Source of the DNA: CAZZDK01 sp964652235
Lineage (GTDB): Bacteria > Pseudomonadota > Alphaproteobacteria > UBA9219
Assembly (NCBI GenBank): GCA_964652235.1
Contig: CAZZDK010000014.1
Span: 1 to 61,259, forward strand
Reading direction: 5' to 3'
DNA length: 61,259 nt
The notes under the pieces were generated by a model. It was not told where the DNA came from and did no database searches. It worked only from the letters and a program-made list of their open reading frames with translations. Positions 7,236 through 16,783 of the stretch are shown here, one piece after another (position 1 is the first letter of the stretch; the number at the start of each line of letters is the position of its first letter). The position numbers were made by a program, and so were the translations under genes.

Positions 7236-8249
7236 CTACCTCACCATCACCTTGTTTCGCCCCGTTTGCTTGGCGTCGTAAAGGGCCGAGTCGGCGCGGG
7301 CGATGAATCCTTCGGGGTCTTCCTTGGGTAGGTACTGGGTGGCGCCGATGGAAATCGTCACAATGCCGAGCGTTTCGTTCGTCCGGCGGCGTTTGATCTG
7401 TTTGGTCCCCAGGATGTTTCGCAGCTGGTTGGCGACTTTCTCGGCGTCCTGCACGACGGTCTGGGGCAAAAGGATCACGAATTCCTCGCCGCCGTAGCGG
7501 GCGATGATGTCGCGGCCCTTAAGGTTTTCGACCAGCGTTTTCGCCACGAGTTTCAAAACCTCGTCGCCGATCAGATGGCCGTAGCTGTCGTTGAATTTCT
7601 TGAAATGGTCGATGTCCACCATAAGGAGCGAAAGCGGCGCGCCGTTTTCCTCGGCCTCGGCGACGACGCGCAAAAGCTCGCCGCTGAAATATTTGCGGTT
7701 GCCGACTTCGGTGAGCGGATCGACGAGCGAGGCCTTGCGCACCTCGTCGAGGTTATAGCGCATTTCCGTCAGTTCCTGGGTCGAATGCGCGAGCTGGGCC
7801 TGAAGACGCTGGTTCTGCTGGGCCATGACGTGCGTTTCCGCCGCCACGCGGGACACGGCGGCGCGGAGCTGCTCCAGCGATTCCGTCCGGCTCAGGGTTC
7901 CCGAAAAATCGGTCAGCGTTTCGTTGTAATTGGAGGCTTCCTCGGACGATTTTGCCAAAACGCCCATGACGCGCTTGATCTCTTCCTCGATGTTCGTCGA
8001 GGCGGCCTGCAGGACCTTGTTTTCCGCCTCAAGGCTCAGGTGGGCCAGGAACAGCTCGGTGCATTGGGTCTGGTTGAGCTTGCCGTGCTGCTCAAGCAGC
8101 AGATCCATGGCCATTTTAAGATTGGGGTTGGTCCCGGAACAAAAGGCGTAATAGACGGCGAAATTGTCCGGCGTCGGCTCCAGGCCGTCGCGCCTTAAGA
8201 GATCCATGGCCTGTCTGGCCCAAAGTTCGGGCGTTTCGTTGTCCGTCAT
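7236..8249 (-). CDS. Diguanylate cyclase (GGDEF domain)
   Basis: The 337-residue protein is predicted to make cyclic di-GMP. Residues 1-165 are helical with a coiled-coil stretch, no membrane segment, and may be an input or dimerisation region. The GGDEF domain covers about 172-337 with DPLTEVGNRKYF, MVDIDHFKKFND, HLIGDEVL and the active-site GGEEF (253-257). The product-inhibition RxxD site five residues before the active loop reads KGRD (244-247), so the arginine is replaced. The ATG at 8249 is preferred to the TTG eight codons upstream. It sits beside the pilus cluster, where cyclic di-GMP control would be plausible but is not shown. Confidence 0.92.
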   Translation of the reverse strand: MTDNETPELWARQAMDLLRRDGLEPTPDNFAVYYAFCSGTNPNLKMAMDLLLEQHGKLNQTQCTELFLAHLSLEAENKVLQAASTNIEEEIKRVMGVLAKSSEEASNYNETLTDFSGTLSRTESLEQLRAAVSRVAAETHVMAQQNQRLQAQLAHSTQELTEMRYNLDEVRKASLVDPLTEVGNRKYFSGELLRVVAEAEENGAPLSLLMVDIDHFKKFNDSYGHLIGDEVLKLVAKTLVENLKGRDIIARYGGEEFVILLPQTVVQDAEKVANQLRNILGTKQIKRRRTNETLGIVTISIGATQYLPKEDPEGFIARADSALYDAKQTGRNKVMVR

Positions 8250-8331
8250 GGTGTGGGAACCTTGCTTAAACAAACGTCGATTCGAAGGAGAAAAAAGAGG
8301 TTAGGCAAAAAGGGGACGGCTGTACAGAGGC

Positions 8332-8895
8332 CTATCCCCCTAACTTGAAGGTGAACGAAACGGTTTTGCAGCTTCCGGTTACGGTTGTGGCGGTCAGGCG
8401 GTTGAGCTGGTCGGCGGTTGTATAAGAAGTCCCCCCTGCCGTGACGTTGACAAGGCTTTCGCTTCGTCCCCGTCCCCCCACGCGGCCCACAAGGCTTCGG
8501 CAGACCTCTTCAGGCAGAGAGGGTTCGTAAGAGACTCGGAACGAATTCTTGTTTTCGCCCACATAGACCCTGATTTCGGTGCTCCAGGGCGTCACGGGCC
8601 GGTTCGTCTGGGGGTGGATCATGGCCGAAGGGAAAATCTCGGCCTTGACCAAGGCTTCCGTCAGATCGGAGCCGGCGGCCTTCTTGAAGGAACTCTGCCC
8701 GCTGTAAAAAGTCTGAATATTCTGGACGACGACCATCAGATTGCCCACGCTTCTGCCGATTTGCAGGTTCGTGTGGACGACGGCACCTGCGGCCCAAACG
8801 GCCCCCATGACGATCCCGACGATCCCCATGTAGAGGGCGGATTCGACCAAAGACATACCGCGACGGCGGCGAGAGGCCTTAAGAGAAGGAAGCAT
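8332..8895 (-). CDS. Type IV prepilin-like major pilin
   Basis: The 187-residue protein has a basic leader (MLPSLKASRRRRG), a cleavage site G13/M14 followed by SLVESALYMGIVGIVMG, with glutamate at mature position 5, and a hydrophobic helix, all marks of a type IV prepilin. Two cysteines (in EEVCRSL and GSCKTV) could form the C-terminal disulfide loop. The size and leader resemble PilS of the R64 thin pilus. The ATG at 8895 has AGGAAAG upstream. It is divergent to the secretin operon starting at 9091 and is likely the structural subunit exported by it. Confidence 0.8.
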   Translation of the reverse strand: MLPSLKASRRRRGMSLVESALYMGIVGIVMGAVWAAGAVVHTNLQIGRSVGNLMVVVQNIQTFYSGQSSFKKAAGSDLTEALVKAEIFPSAMIHPQTNRPVTPWSTEIRVYVGENKNSFRVSYEPSLPEEVCRSLVGRVGGRGRSESLVNVTAGGTSYTTADQLNRLTATTVTGSCKTVSFTFKLGG

Positions 8896-9090
8896 GGAAG
8901 CCCTTTCCTGAAAGACGGCGGCGAGATCATAAAACAAGACGGATTAACGAATTATCAACCTAACCAATCGTTAACTCGGAGACGAGACTCCTTGTTTTTC
9001 CGAGGCTTCGGGAAAACGGCAGAGGCGGTTTGTTCGGGAAAGGTCTTTTTTCCGGCGTCGCTTCTTTTGGGTTTGCTTGAAGGAACGGGA

Positions 9091-10803
9091 ATGCGTCTTC
9101 GTTTGACCCTTTCGACGGCTCTGGTCCTTGCGCTGGCGGGCTGCACGTTCGTGGACGTTCCCGATGCCAAACCCACGACCGGACGATCCCCCACCGTGGC
9201 CGAAGTTCCCGCCCCTGAGGAAACGGTGCGCGGCGTGGCTGATCCGCCGGTCGTGACGCTGGATGTCGGCACGCGCCTGCACGAGCGCAAGTTGGCACGG
9301 ACGGACAAACTGCCGGGCGGCATCATCGTGCCGACCACGAACCTCAGCGCCGTTCCCATCACCGCCGCGCTTCAGGCGGTTTTGGCCGGAACCGACGTTT
9401 CGCTTTCTTGGGATTCGTCCGCTTTCGACGACCGGCTGGTTTCCGTCACGAACCTAAGCGGCCCCTTGCCGCAGGTCGTGGACAAGATTTGCGCCTCGGC
9501 CAAAGTCTTTTGCAGCTACAGGGGCGGGCTTTTAGAGGTCAAGGACAAGGAGACCTTTATCGTCGAGCTTCCCGTCATTCCCTCTATCAAGGACTCGTCC
9601 AAAGCCACGAATTCCATGGCCGACATGATCGGTTCCCTGGCGGGCGACAAGGTTCGGATCGACGACCAGGGCGGAAAGCTGGTCTATACGACCGACGTGA
9701 CGGGACACGAGAACGTCGGGGAATATCTCGACCAGCTTCGCAACGGTCGGCCTTTGGTCGTCATGCAACTCTACATCTGGGAAGTCACGCTCAGCAACGA
9801 CAAGGCGACGGGCATCAACTGGAGCAAGTTCGAGCTTCCCGAAATCGGCAAAGGCAACCAAAAAATCCTGATCGACGCCGTGACGGGCTTCACGAGCGTC
9901 GCCAATCCCGGCGTGAGCCTCGGGGCGAAGCTGACCGGCAACATCACGGCGGACGGCGTTTTGAAGTTCCTGTCCTCGCAAGGCCAGGTCCAGACGATCA
10001 GCAATCCTCAACTGACGTTCGTTTCCGGCTCCAGCGCCGAGTTCCGCGTGGGCGGCCAGCAGCGCTACATTTCCGAAGTCGGCGAGACGACGACCTCGGT
10101 GTCCACTTCGACCACCGGCACGAACACGGTCACGACCGACAGCCTGGAGACGGGTCTGACGGTGACGGTCGCGGGGTCGTTCGAAAGCGGGGTCATTTCG
10201 GCGCAGATGGAAATCGAGATGCAGGACGTCATCAGCCTGAATCCCACGACGATGAAGAACGGAACCATCATCGACCTGCCGGAAACGACGGAGCGGAAGG
10301 TCAACACCTCCCTGCGCGTGCGGCCCGGCGACAACCTGGTCCTGGCCGGCCTTGTGACCTCGCGCGACAAGAACAGCAAGGAGGGCGTTCCCCTGCCGTT
10401 CGGGATGAAGCTGAGCACCTTCCGCTCGGACGAGCTTGAGAACAAGGAGCTGGTCATTCTCGTCAAGCCGTCCATCGTTCTTTTCTCGGACGCGTCGCGG
10501 GCGGAAGAAGGCCGGGACCCCGTGTTCCGCAGCCCCGTCGCGCCGCAACCTTTGCCGGACGCGGTTTTGATCGACAAGGACGGCGCCAAGCAGGTGGCGG
10601 TGCCGACAGGCCAGCTTTTCACCGCGCCCGCGCCGACCGCCGTGCAGGCCGTTCCCGCGATACCGGCCTCCGCGCCGCGTCCTTTGCCGGACGGCGCGCC
10701 GGTGGGCCAGGGCCTTCTTCAGCGCGGCTTCAGCCGGGCCTATGACGAAATGCTTCAGCCGACGTCTCTTTTGGCCCCTCCCGCGCAGGAGGAAAGCCCA
10801 TGA
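9091..10803 (+). CDS. pilN: PilN-type lipoprotein secretin of a type IVb pilus
   Basis: The 570-residue protein opens with a lipoprotein signal peptide, lipobox LALAGC, acylated cysteine 18. A secretin N-domain region follows (about 75-260), then the C-terminal beta-barrel module (about 290-470), including ISNPQLTFVSGSSAEFRVGG and the closing LVILVKPSIVLF. A proline-rich tail extends about 95 residues. It forms the outer-membrane pore of the pilus. The start was placed at the ATG preceded by AAGGAACGGGA; longer frames run into the divergent prepilin. Its stop overlaps the next gene by ATGA. Order and size match PilN of R64-type thin pili. Confidence 0.85.
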   Translation: MRLRLTLSTALVLALAGCTFVDVPDAKPTTGRSPTVAEVPAPEETVRGVADPPVVTLDVGTRLHERKLARTDKLPGGIIVPTTNLSAVPITAALQAVLAGTDVSLSWDSSAFDDRLVSVTNLSGPLPQVVDKICASAKVFCSYRGGLLEVKDKETFIVELPVIPSIKDSSKATNSMADMIGSLAGDKVRIDDQGGKLVYTTDVTGHENVGEYLDQLRNGRPLVVMQLYIWEVTLSNDKATGINWSKFELPEIGKGNQKILIDAVTGFTSVANPGVSLGAKLTGNITADGVLKFLSSQGQVQTISNPQLTFVSGSSAEFRVGGQQRYISEVGETTTSVSTSTTGTNTVTTDSLETGLTVTVAGSFESGVISAQMEIEMQDVISLNPTTMKNGTIIDLPETTERKVNTSLRVRPGDNLVLAGLVTSRDKNSKEGVPLPFGMKLSTFRSDELENKELVILVKPSIVLFSDASRAEEGRDPVFRSPVAPQPLPDAVLIDKDGAKQVAVPTGQLFTAPAPTAVQAVPAIPASAPRPLPDGAPVGQGLLQRGFSRAYDEMLQPTSLLAPPAQEESP

Positions 10804-12104
10804 GCTTTTGCCGTCGCGCCCTTTTTCTTTTCGCGCTGCTTTTCCTGGGGGCAGGGGGCGAGGCGCTGGCCGCTTCGCGCGACGCCTCTTTTCTGGCGCC
10901 CAGCGCGCCGGTTTCCCAAGGATCGTCCGGATGCGCCGACGGCGCCGTGGGCGTGGAGCCGAAAAACGAGATCGACCTCGGCGAGACGGGCGTGAACGTC
11001 GGCAAGCGCACGACCATTTTCTTCGTCAACACGACGAACCTGCCGGTGGACATCGCTTCCATCTCGGCCAACGGCGACACGAGCGTGAACGCCGAGATCG
11101 TCGCCGACGACTGTTCGAAACAGGGGACCATCGCCGCCTCCAGCCGGTGCGCGGTGACCGTCGAGGTTACGCCCACGGCGGGCGGGGCCTGGACGGCGGA
11201 AGTCCTGATGACCCATAACGGCGAAGGCCGTCTGGCCAGGGCGAAGCTGACGGGCAAGACCAGCGCCTCTTCCATCGAGAAAAAGACCGAAGGCCTTTCC
11301 CTGAGCACCAAGGACATCAAGCCCATCAATTTCGGCGATACGGAAATCGGCGCGGGCAAGGCGGTGCGGTCGGCCCTGATGGTGAACGACAGCGGCGAGA
11401 CCATCACGATTCTTTCCATCGAAGTGATCGCGGCGGAAAACGGTCTTGAGCGATTGAACCAGGGCTGCGCGGAAGACATGGACCTAAAGCCCGGCGAATC
11501 CTGCCCCGTCACGCTGGTGTGGGACCCCAAGGCGCCCGGCGCGGTTTCCACGGATTTGATCATCCGCCATAGCGGACGGCTGGGGTTCGCCGTCATTCCC
11601 GTGCGAGGGACGGCCAAGCTGGCAAAGGCCGAAGAGGGAACGGGCGGCAGAAAGGGAGGCAAGGCGATACCGGAGCCTTCTCTTTCGCCTTCCGCCGACG
11701 ACGTGGAAAAGATAATCGCGGGCAAGATGGCCGAGATGAAGGCGGATTCCCTGCCGCCCTTGCCGGACCCGGGCGCCGCCGCTCCGGCGAGCGTCGATAC
11801 GAGCGGGATCCACCTGATCGGCACGGTGGGGCCGCGCGCGCTTTTGTACGTGGACGGGGCGACGAAAATCGTCGCCGTGGGCGAGGACGTGACGTTTGGA
11901 GACGACCATACGGCCAAGCTGACGAGCGTGACGCCCAAGCAGGCCGAGATTCTGGTCGGCGGAGAAAAGAAGGTCCTCTTTCTTGAGACGGTTTCGGCGC
12001 TGACTTCCAAAGCGGCCCAGAAAAAGAAGGAAAGAAGCCTCGACGAACCTGTCAAGCCGAGCGCGGCGAAAAAGAAGAAAAGCGCCTCGGAGAGCGAGCG
12101 ATGA
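10800..12104 (+). CDS. Periplasmic pilus-assembly protein with HYDIN-like Ig repeats and a PilP-like C-terminus
   Basis: The 434-residue exported protein has a signal peptide (about 1-25, ending GEALAA). Two repeated beta-rich segments follow (about 50-150 and 170-270; DLGETGVNVGKRTTIFF and INFGDTEIGAGKAVRSA), each with a cysteine pair, resembling the abnormal-spindle/HYDIN Ig-like fold. After a low-complexity linker, residues about 335-400 (LIGTVGPRALLYVDG...VGEDVTFGDDHTAKLTSV) look like the PilP/GspC homology region that docks on a secretin. The tail is lysine rich. Start and stop overlap both neighbours by 4 bases. The Ig-plus-PilP arrangement is unusual. Confidence 0.65.
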   Translation: MSFCRRALFLFALLFLGAGGEALAASRDASFLAPSAPVSQGSSGCADGAVGVEPKNEIDLGETGVNVGKRTTIFFVNTTNLPVDIASISANGDTSVNAEIVADDCSKQGTIAASSRCAVTVEVTPTAGGAWTAEVLMTHNGEGRLARAKLTGKTSASSIEKKTEGLSLSTKDIKPINFGDTEIGAGKAVRSALMVNDSGETITILSIEVIAAENGLERLNQGCAEDMDLKPGESCPVTLVWDPKAPGAVSTDLIIRHSGRLGFAVIPVRGTAKLAKAEEGTGGRKGGKAIPEPSLSPSADDVEKIIAGKMAEMKADSLPPLPDPGAAAPASVDTSGIHLIGTVGPRALLYVDGATKIVAVGEDVTFGDDHTAKLTSVTPKQAEILVGGEKKVLFLETVSALTSKAAQKKKERSLDEPVKPSAAKKKKSASESER

Positions 12105-13852
12105 GCGAGGCCGTCTCGCCGCTTGGGATTTTGTCTCCAGCCGACCGCGCCAAGCGAGTCCAACCCCGCCATTACGAACTGGCCCTGGCCGAGCAGACCA
12201 TGCGTCGCGCCACGGGGCGCTATCTGACGATCGAGGAGATTCTTCACCGCAACGGTTTCGTGCTGGAGGAGGCGAGCCGCGTCAAGACGCGCGGCAGCGC
12301 GCGCGAAGATTTGACCATGCAGGCGCTTCGCCTTTACGTCTCGGTCGCGAACCAGACGGCGATGGGGCTTTGCCTTTTGGATTTGAAGGACGGCGTCTTG
12401 CGCATCGCGGTGGGCGACAGGGTGGACGACGCGGACCTTCTTCGCATCGCCGCCGCCTTGCAGCGGGCCAACCGCGAGGTCCTGAAGATCGACGTAGAGC
12501 CGTGGGACCGGGCGGATCTGGCCCGTCTTATGCGCGAGCAGAGCGAAGTCGCGGGCGAGCGCCTTTTGCGCGTGTTCGCGGCGCTGGCCCGCGATCCGGA
12601 CGACGCGACGCTGATCGAACAGGCGCTTTCCGACATTCTGTCCGAAGCCTTGCAGAGCCGCACTTCGGACATTCATCTTTCGCTCCAGGAAGACGACGCG
12701 CGCTGCTGGATCCGGTACCGCATCGACGGCGACCTTGTGTACAAGCATTTGATCCCGCACCGGGTGATGGCGCCGCTCGTGACGCGCATCAAGACGGACT
12801 CCAAGATGGACGCGGCGGACCGCCAGCATCCCCAGGACGGGCGTCTCGGCTTCGAATGGCAGGGCCGCATGATCGACGTCCGCGTCGCGGCTTTGCCCGT
12901 CGCGCCGTCGGGCGAAAAGCTCACTTTGCGTCTTTTGGACCGGGAAAACCTGCGTTCGTTCGACGAATTGTTTCTCAACGCGCCGTCCGTCGCGGAACGT
13001 CTGCGCCGCGCGATCCACGCCCAGACGAAAGACGGCGGCCTGATCGTCGTGAGCGGCCCGACCGGGTCCGGTAAATCCACGACCCTTTACGGCATCATCC
13101 AGGAAATCGACCGTTCGGCGCGGGCGGTTTATTCGGTCGAGGCGCCGGTCGAATACGATATGCCGCTCGTCGATCAAACGTCGGTGACGGACAATTCGGC
13201 CAACTCCATCGCCGACATCATCCGCGCGCTCATGCGGCACGATCCGGACGTGATCATCGTCGGCGAAATGCGCGACGGCGACACGGTGGAAGCCGCCCTG
13301 CGCGCGACGGAATCCGGCCATCTTGTCATCACGACGGTCCACGCGGTGGACGCGCTTCACACGCTGGACCGCATCGACGGCTTTTTGACTTCGGTTTACC
13401 GCACGAGCGGCCTTTACATTCTGGGCCATGCGCTCGTGGCCTCGCTCTCGCAGCGCCTTGTGAAGACCGTCTGCCCAGCCTGTCACGGGACGGACACGGC
13501 CATCCGCGTCTTCGGCGACGAGGCGCGTTGCGGCGACATCGGCCTTCACCCGGACGAAAGCGTGGCGCTCGCGAACCGGGGCGGGTGCGATCTGTGCAAC
13601 CATACGGGCTTTTTGGGCCGGACGCTCGTTCTCGAAGCGATGTTCCCGCCCGAAGACCAGGCCAGCCGTCGCGCGATCACCGAAATGATGGTCTCGAACG
13701 TCACGTCTTCGGTCGTGGACGTGCCGGGCACGTTCTATCTGCCGCGCCGGGATTCCATCCGCGACCTGGTGCGGCGCGGCGCGATCGACGCGAACATCGG
13801 CGCTTCGCTGATGGTCGAGGAAATCTCCGCCCGACAGGGCCGAAGCAGGTAG
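12101..13852 (+). CDS. Type II/IV secretion-type ATPase for pilus assembly
   Basis: This 583-residue GspE/PilB/PilQ-family hexameric ATPase is expected to drive pilus extension at the inner membrane. An N-terminal domain (about 1-170) precedes the catalytic part with SDIHLSL, RYRIDGDLVY, Walker A SGPTGSGKST (about 318), the Asp box region RHDPDVIIVGEMRDGDT and the His box ATESGHLVITTVHA. Two CxxC pairs (CPACHG near 457 and CDLCNHTG near 497) form the zinc-binding element seen in extension ATPases. It overlaps the preceding gene by 4 bases and is followed 6 bases later by the GspF-like gene. Confidence 0.92.
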   Translation: MSEAVSPLGILSPADRAKRVQPRHYELALAEQTMRRATGRYLTIEEILHRNGFVLEEASRVKTRGSAREDLTMQALRLYVSVANQTAMGLCLLDLKDGVLRIAVGDRVDDADLLRIAAALQRANREVLKIDVEPWDRADLARLMREQSEVAGERLLRVFAALARDPDDATLIEQALSDILSEALQSRTSDIHLSLQEDDARCWIRYRIDGDLVYKHLIPHRVMAPLVTRIKTDSKMDAADRQHPQDGRLGFEWQGRMIDVRVAALPVAPSGEKLTLRLLDRENLRSFDELFLNAPSVAERLRRAIHAQTKDGGLIVVSGPTGSGKSTTLYGIIQEIDRSARAVYSVEAPVEYDMPLVDQTSVTDNSANSIADIIRALMRHDPDVIIVGEMRDGDTVEAALRATESGHLVITTVHAVDALHTLDRIDGFLTSVYRTSGLYILGHALVASLSQRLVKTVCPACHGTDTAIRVFGDEARCGDIGLHPDESVALANRGGCDLCNHTGFLGRTLVLEAMFPPEDQASRRAITEMMVSNVTSSVVDVPGTFYLPRRDSIRDLVRRGAIDANIGASLMVEEISARQGRSR

Positions 13853-13858
13853 GGCGGC

Positions 13859-15079
13859 ATGAAACTCTTCCACGCCAAATACGCCCAACCCACCATCGGC
13901 GGCGCGGTCCTGATCCAGGAAGAGGATTTCTATCTTCCCGATGAACACGCCGTGCGCCGCGCCCTGCGCGCCAAGGGCGTTTGGCCTATCAGGATCAACG
14001 AACAAAAGCCGCCCCTTTTCGAATGGATGGATGTTCGATCCAGCGACTGGCAGTTACAGCTTTTGCGGGCGATCCGGTTTCAGTCCGCCACCGCCTCGGC
14101 GGGCACGGCGCTTTTGAACATCATCGAGGGCGAGATGGACCCGCGCCGCCGCCTGGCCTTTCTGCCGACCCGGACGGTGCTGAAGGGCGGCGGGGCTTTT
14201 TCCGAGGCCCTGCGCGAGCTGAAGCTGTTCGACGCGGCCACGATGGCGATCATCGCGGCGGGCGAAAGGGCGGGCGATTTGAAGGGCGTCGTGCAGCACG
14301 CCATCGAGCACGTCGAGCAGAAAGGCACGCAGTACAAGGCGCTGATCGCGGCTTTGAGCTGGCTGTCCTTCGACATCGTGAGCGTCATCGGCGCGATCTG
14401 GGGCACGCAATTCGGCTTTATCCCCTATCTTAAGGCGCAAGGGACGAAGAACACCGACCCCGGCGCCGCCGAAAAGTTCGCGCGCGGCATCGAATACGTC
14501 ACCTGGATCAACGGATTTCTGCTTGTTTTGACGTCGGTAATCATTCTGGGGGTCATTTTCTTCGTCCTCGCCTATTGGCAGAACCGGCACAAGCCCGATC
14601 ATTTCACCTCGCGTCTGATGATCAAGATTCCGCTTCTTTCCACTTATATGCAGAACACGAGCTTTAAGGACACCTGCAAGCTTATGACGCGCCTGTTGCG
14701 CGGCAAGGTTCCGCTCGCCGAGGCTTTGGCCATCATCATCCAAAGTTCCGTCGAGCCGACGGCGCGGTCTTACTGGACGGCCTGCCAGCGCAAGATCATG
14801 TCCGGCGTCGAACCGGCGCGAGCGCTCGCGCGGGAACCTTTGACCAAAGCCGAGAGGGATCAGATCGTCACGATCCAGTCCGTCGAACAGCTCGGCGACG
14901 TTTACGAGGCCATCGCCGAAGAGAGAAACTTGATGGCCAAGGCCGATCAGCGCAAAATCTTCAAGACGGGACTTTTCCTTCTGATCGCCCTGTCGGGCGT
15001 GACGATTTTGACGACCATCTACCTGTTGATGCTCCAGAACCAGAGCTTCCTCAACAGCATCAACGAAATGCGCGGGTGA
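13859..15079 (+). CDS. GspF/PilC-like inner-membrane platform protein
   Basis: The 406-residue protein carries two GspF-type repeats, the first with FSEALRELKLFDAATMAIIAAGERAGDL and the second with LTRLLRGKVPLAEALAI. Three strong membrane segments are visible (about 165-190, 218-240 and a last one near 375-395). In the pilus machine this protein links the ATPase to pilin polymerisation, like PilR of R64. It lies 6 bases after the ATPase gene and 4 before the next ORF, consistent with one transcript. Confidence 0.88.
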   Translation: MKLFHAKYAQPTIGGAVLIQEEDFYLPDEHAVRRALRAKGVWPIRINEQKPPLFEWMDVRSSDWQLQLLRAIRFQSATASAGTALLNIIEGEMDPRRRLAFLPTRTVLKGGGAFSEALRELKLFDAATMAIIAAGERAGDLKGVVQHAIEHVEQKGTQYKALIAALSWLSFDIVSVIGAIWGTQFGFIPYLKAQGTKNTDPGAAEKFARGIEYVTWINGFLLVLTSVIILGVIFFVLAYWQNRHKPDHFTSRLMIKIPLLSTYMQNTSFKDTCKLMTRLLRGKVPLAEALAIIIQSSVEPTARSYWTACQRKIMSGVEPARALAREPLTKAERDQIVTIQSVEQLGDVYEAIAEERNLMAKADQRKIFKTGLFLLIALSGVTILTTIYLLMLQNQSFLNSINEMRG

Positions 15080-15083
15080 AGAC

Positions 15084-16127
15084 ATGAAGCTTCCGGAAAT
15101 TCTCGCAAAGATCAAAGGCTTTCTCGGCTCGATAGAGAAAGGCGGCCTCGATACGCCCGGCGGCGAAAACGCGGCCGACACGTCGAGCTCCATCGCGCGC
15201 GCCCTTATGGGCGCCGTGGGCGGGGTGGGGGACTATTACCTTCCGGCGGGGCTTTTGGGCGGGTGCTGTCCGCGCGTTCTCGGCGAGGAAGAGGGGATCG
15301 TCTGGAACGCCGCCGCCGAAGCTTCGGACAGCGAGCGGGTTCACGTCGCCTGGCAGGCCAAGGGCGATAAGATATGGTATCTGGCGGCCCGTTCCTCGGA
15401 AATGAGTTCTCATCCAGGCACCTGGTGTCCCTTCGCCTCTCTTTTGCCCGGCATGAAGGACGCCGCCGATCCGCCCGTTCTCTACACCTATTTCAGCGAC
15501 GAGACGGCGACGATGATGTCCGTCCTGCCCGACGGGCTTCAGGTCCACCGGGGGACGGGGTCCGTCATTCGGGCCAAGGCCGAGCGGACGTCGCGCGAGC
15601 TGGGCGGCGCGCCCGTGATCGAACTCGTCCCCGACCGCATCGCCAAATTGACTCCGGTTCCCTGGTACTCCCTTTCCCTTTTTGAAGAGAGGGCGCGCCG
15701 CATCCTGGCGGCCTTTTCGATTTTCGCGGCCGTCGCGTTCGGCGCCTTGGCTGTGGTCATCTGGTTTGTGGCGGCCATGGCCACCATCAGCGCGCGGGTC
15801 GATATGGAAGAGATAAGGCAAAGGACCGAGATCAAGTCCCTGCAACTTCTCAAGGCCGTTCAGGCGCAAAGGGCCAGTCCCATGCGCGAGCAACTGGCGC
15901 GTTTCGGCGACGTGAACGACGGGCTTTTGGGGCTGAACGGGTACCTTGAGATTTATGTGATCGAGGGAGACAAGGCCTCCTGGCGGGCGGTCCTGCCCGC
16001 CAACGTGACGTCCGACCGCATTAAGGAGCTGGGCGGCCAAACGCTCGACGCGACGCCTCAGGGCGTCGTGATCGGCTCTTCGAAAGAGGCGCTTATGCTC
16101 GGCAAGCCGAAAGGGAAGAACAAATGA
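15084..16127 (+). CDS. Bitopic membrane protein of the pilus cluster
   Basis: The 347-residue protein has a cytoplasmic part of about 205 residues with LLGGCCPRVLGEEEG, one membrane helix at about 208-233 (AVAFGALAVVIWFVAAMATI), a short helical stretch and a small periplasmic domain. The place and topology fit an assembly-platform component such as the PilO-like proteins of type IVb pili or a PilM/PilN-like fusion, but no diagnostic motif was recognised. ATGA overlap with the next gene ties it to the operon. Confidence 0.6.
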   Translation: MKLPEILAKIKGFLGSIEKGGLDTPGGENAADTSSSIARALMGAVGGVGDYYLPAGLLGGCCPRVLGEEEGIVWNAAAEASDSERVHVAWQAKGDKIWYLAARSSEMSSHPGTWCPFASLLPGMKDAADPPVLYTYFSDETATMMSVLPDGLQVHRGTGSVIRAKAERTSRELGGAPVIELVPDRIAKLTPVPWYSLSLFEERARRILAAFSIFAAVAFGALAVVIWFVAAMATISARVDMEEIRQRTEIKSLQLLKAVQAQRASPMREQLARFGDVNDGLLGLNGYLEIYVIEGDKASWRAVLPANVTSDRIKELGGQTLDATPQGVVIGSSKEALMLGKPKGKNK

Positions 16128-16639
16128 AGGGTCCGTTCACTTTTTACGCCAAGGTGCTGAACCCGGCCCTGATCAACCGGGCGCTTCGCACGTTCGACAA
16201 GGCCACGATGGTCGTCGTTTCGGCGACCTGGGGCGGCGCCGTTTTGCTCATGCTTTTCGCCCTTTATACGGTCAATCTGTCCGTCTCGGCGAAAAAACAA
16301 GTCGTCGAGGCCGCCGCCAGAGAGCCAAGCCTGCCCAAAATCGTCACGCGCAAGCCCGAATCTTCGGAAATGAACCCTCTTTTAGAACGGTTGCAAAAAA
16401 GGTTTCCGGAGATCACCTTTAATCTCTCGAACGACCTGTCCTTGACGGTTTCCGCCGTGGACGGGGCCAGATTTCGGACCTGGCTGACGGTGTTGAGTTA
16501 TATCGACACGATTTCCCCTCAATTTCGTTGGGAAATGAAGGAATTCTGCGTGGGCGTCCAATGCAAGGCCTCGGTTCCCATGCGGGCCATCCTGGCGCCC
16601 AAGAAGATCACCTTTACGACGGCGAGCGAAGAGAAATGA
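16124..16639 (+). CDS. Small bitopic membrane protein of the pilus cluster
   Basis: The 171-residue protein has a short N-terminal cytoplasmic part, one membrane helix (about 29-51), a helical linker and a periplasmic domain containing two cysteines (KEFCVGVQCKAS). The layout resembles GspM/PilO-type platform subunits, though sequence similarity is not obvious. It overlaps the previous gene by ATGA and ends the tightly packed part of the operon; 144 bases follow before the next gene. Confidence 0.55.
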   Translation: MKGPFTFYAKVLNPALINRALRTFDKATMVVVSATWGGAVLLMLFALYTVNLSVSAKKQVVEAAAREPSLPKIVTRKPESSEMNPLLERLQKRFPEITFNLSNDLSLTVSAVDGARFRTWLTVLSYIDTISPQFRWEMKEFCVGVQCKASVPMRAILAPKKITFTTASEEK

Positions 16640-16783
16640 GGCGCGGTTGGCCATTGACTTTTCAGGGGGGATTTTGTTCGATGGCGAGCTGAGTTTGCCT
16701 GGGGTCGCCGTGATTCGTCGGCTTTGCGGGGTACGGGAATATCGGGTCTGCGGGAAGCTCCGCGACCAAAGGAGGAAAAGGCC

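Noticed and set aside
8614..9090. N-terminal extension of the secretin
   Set aside because: It runs antisense through the prepilin gene; the lipoprotein signal at ATG 9091 with AAGGAACGGGA upstream is decisive.
10730..14005. 1,091-codon minus-strand open frame across the pilus genes
   Set aside because: Shadow of the PilP-like and ATPase genes, whose motifs are unmistakable on the plus strand.
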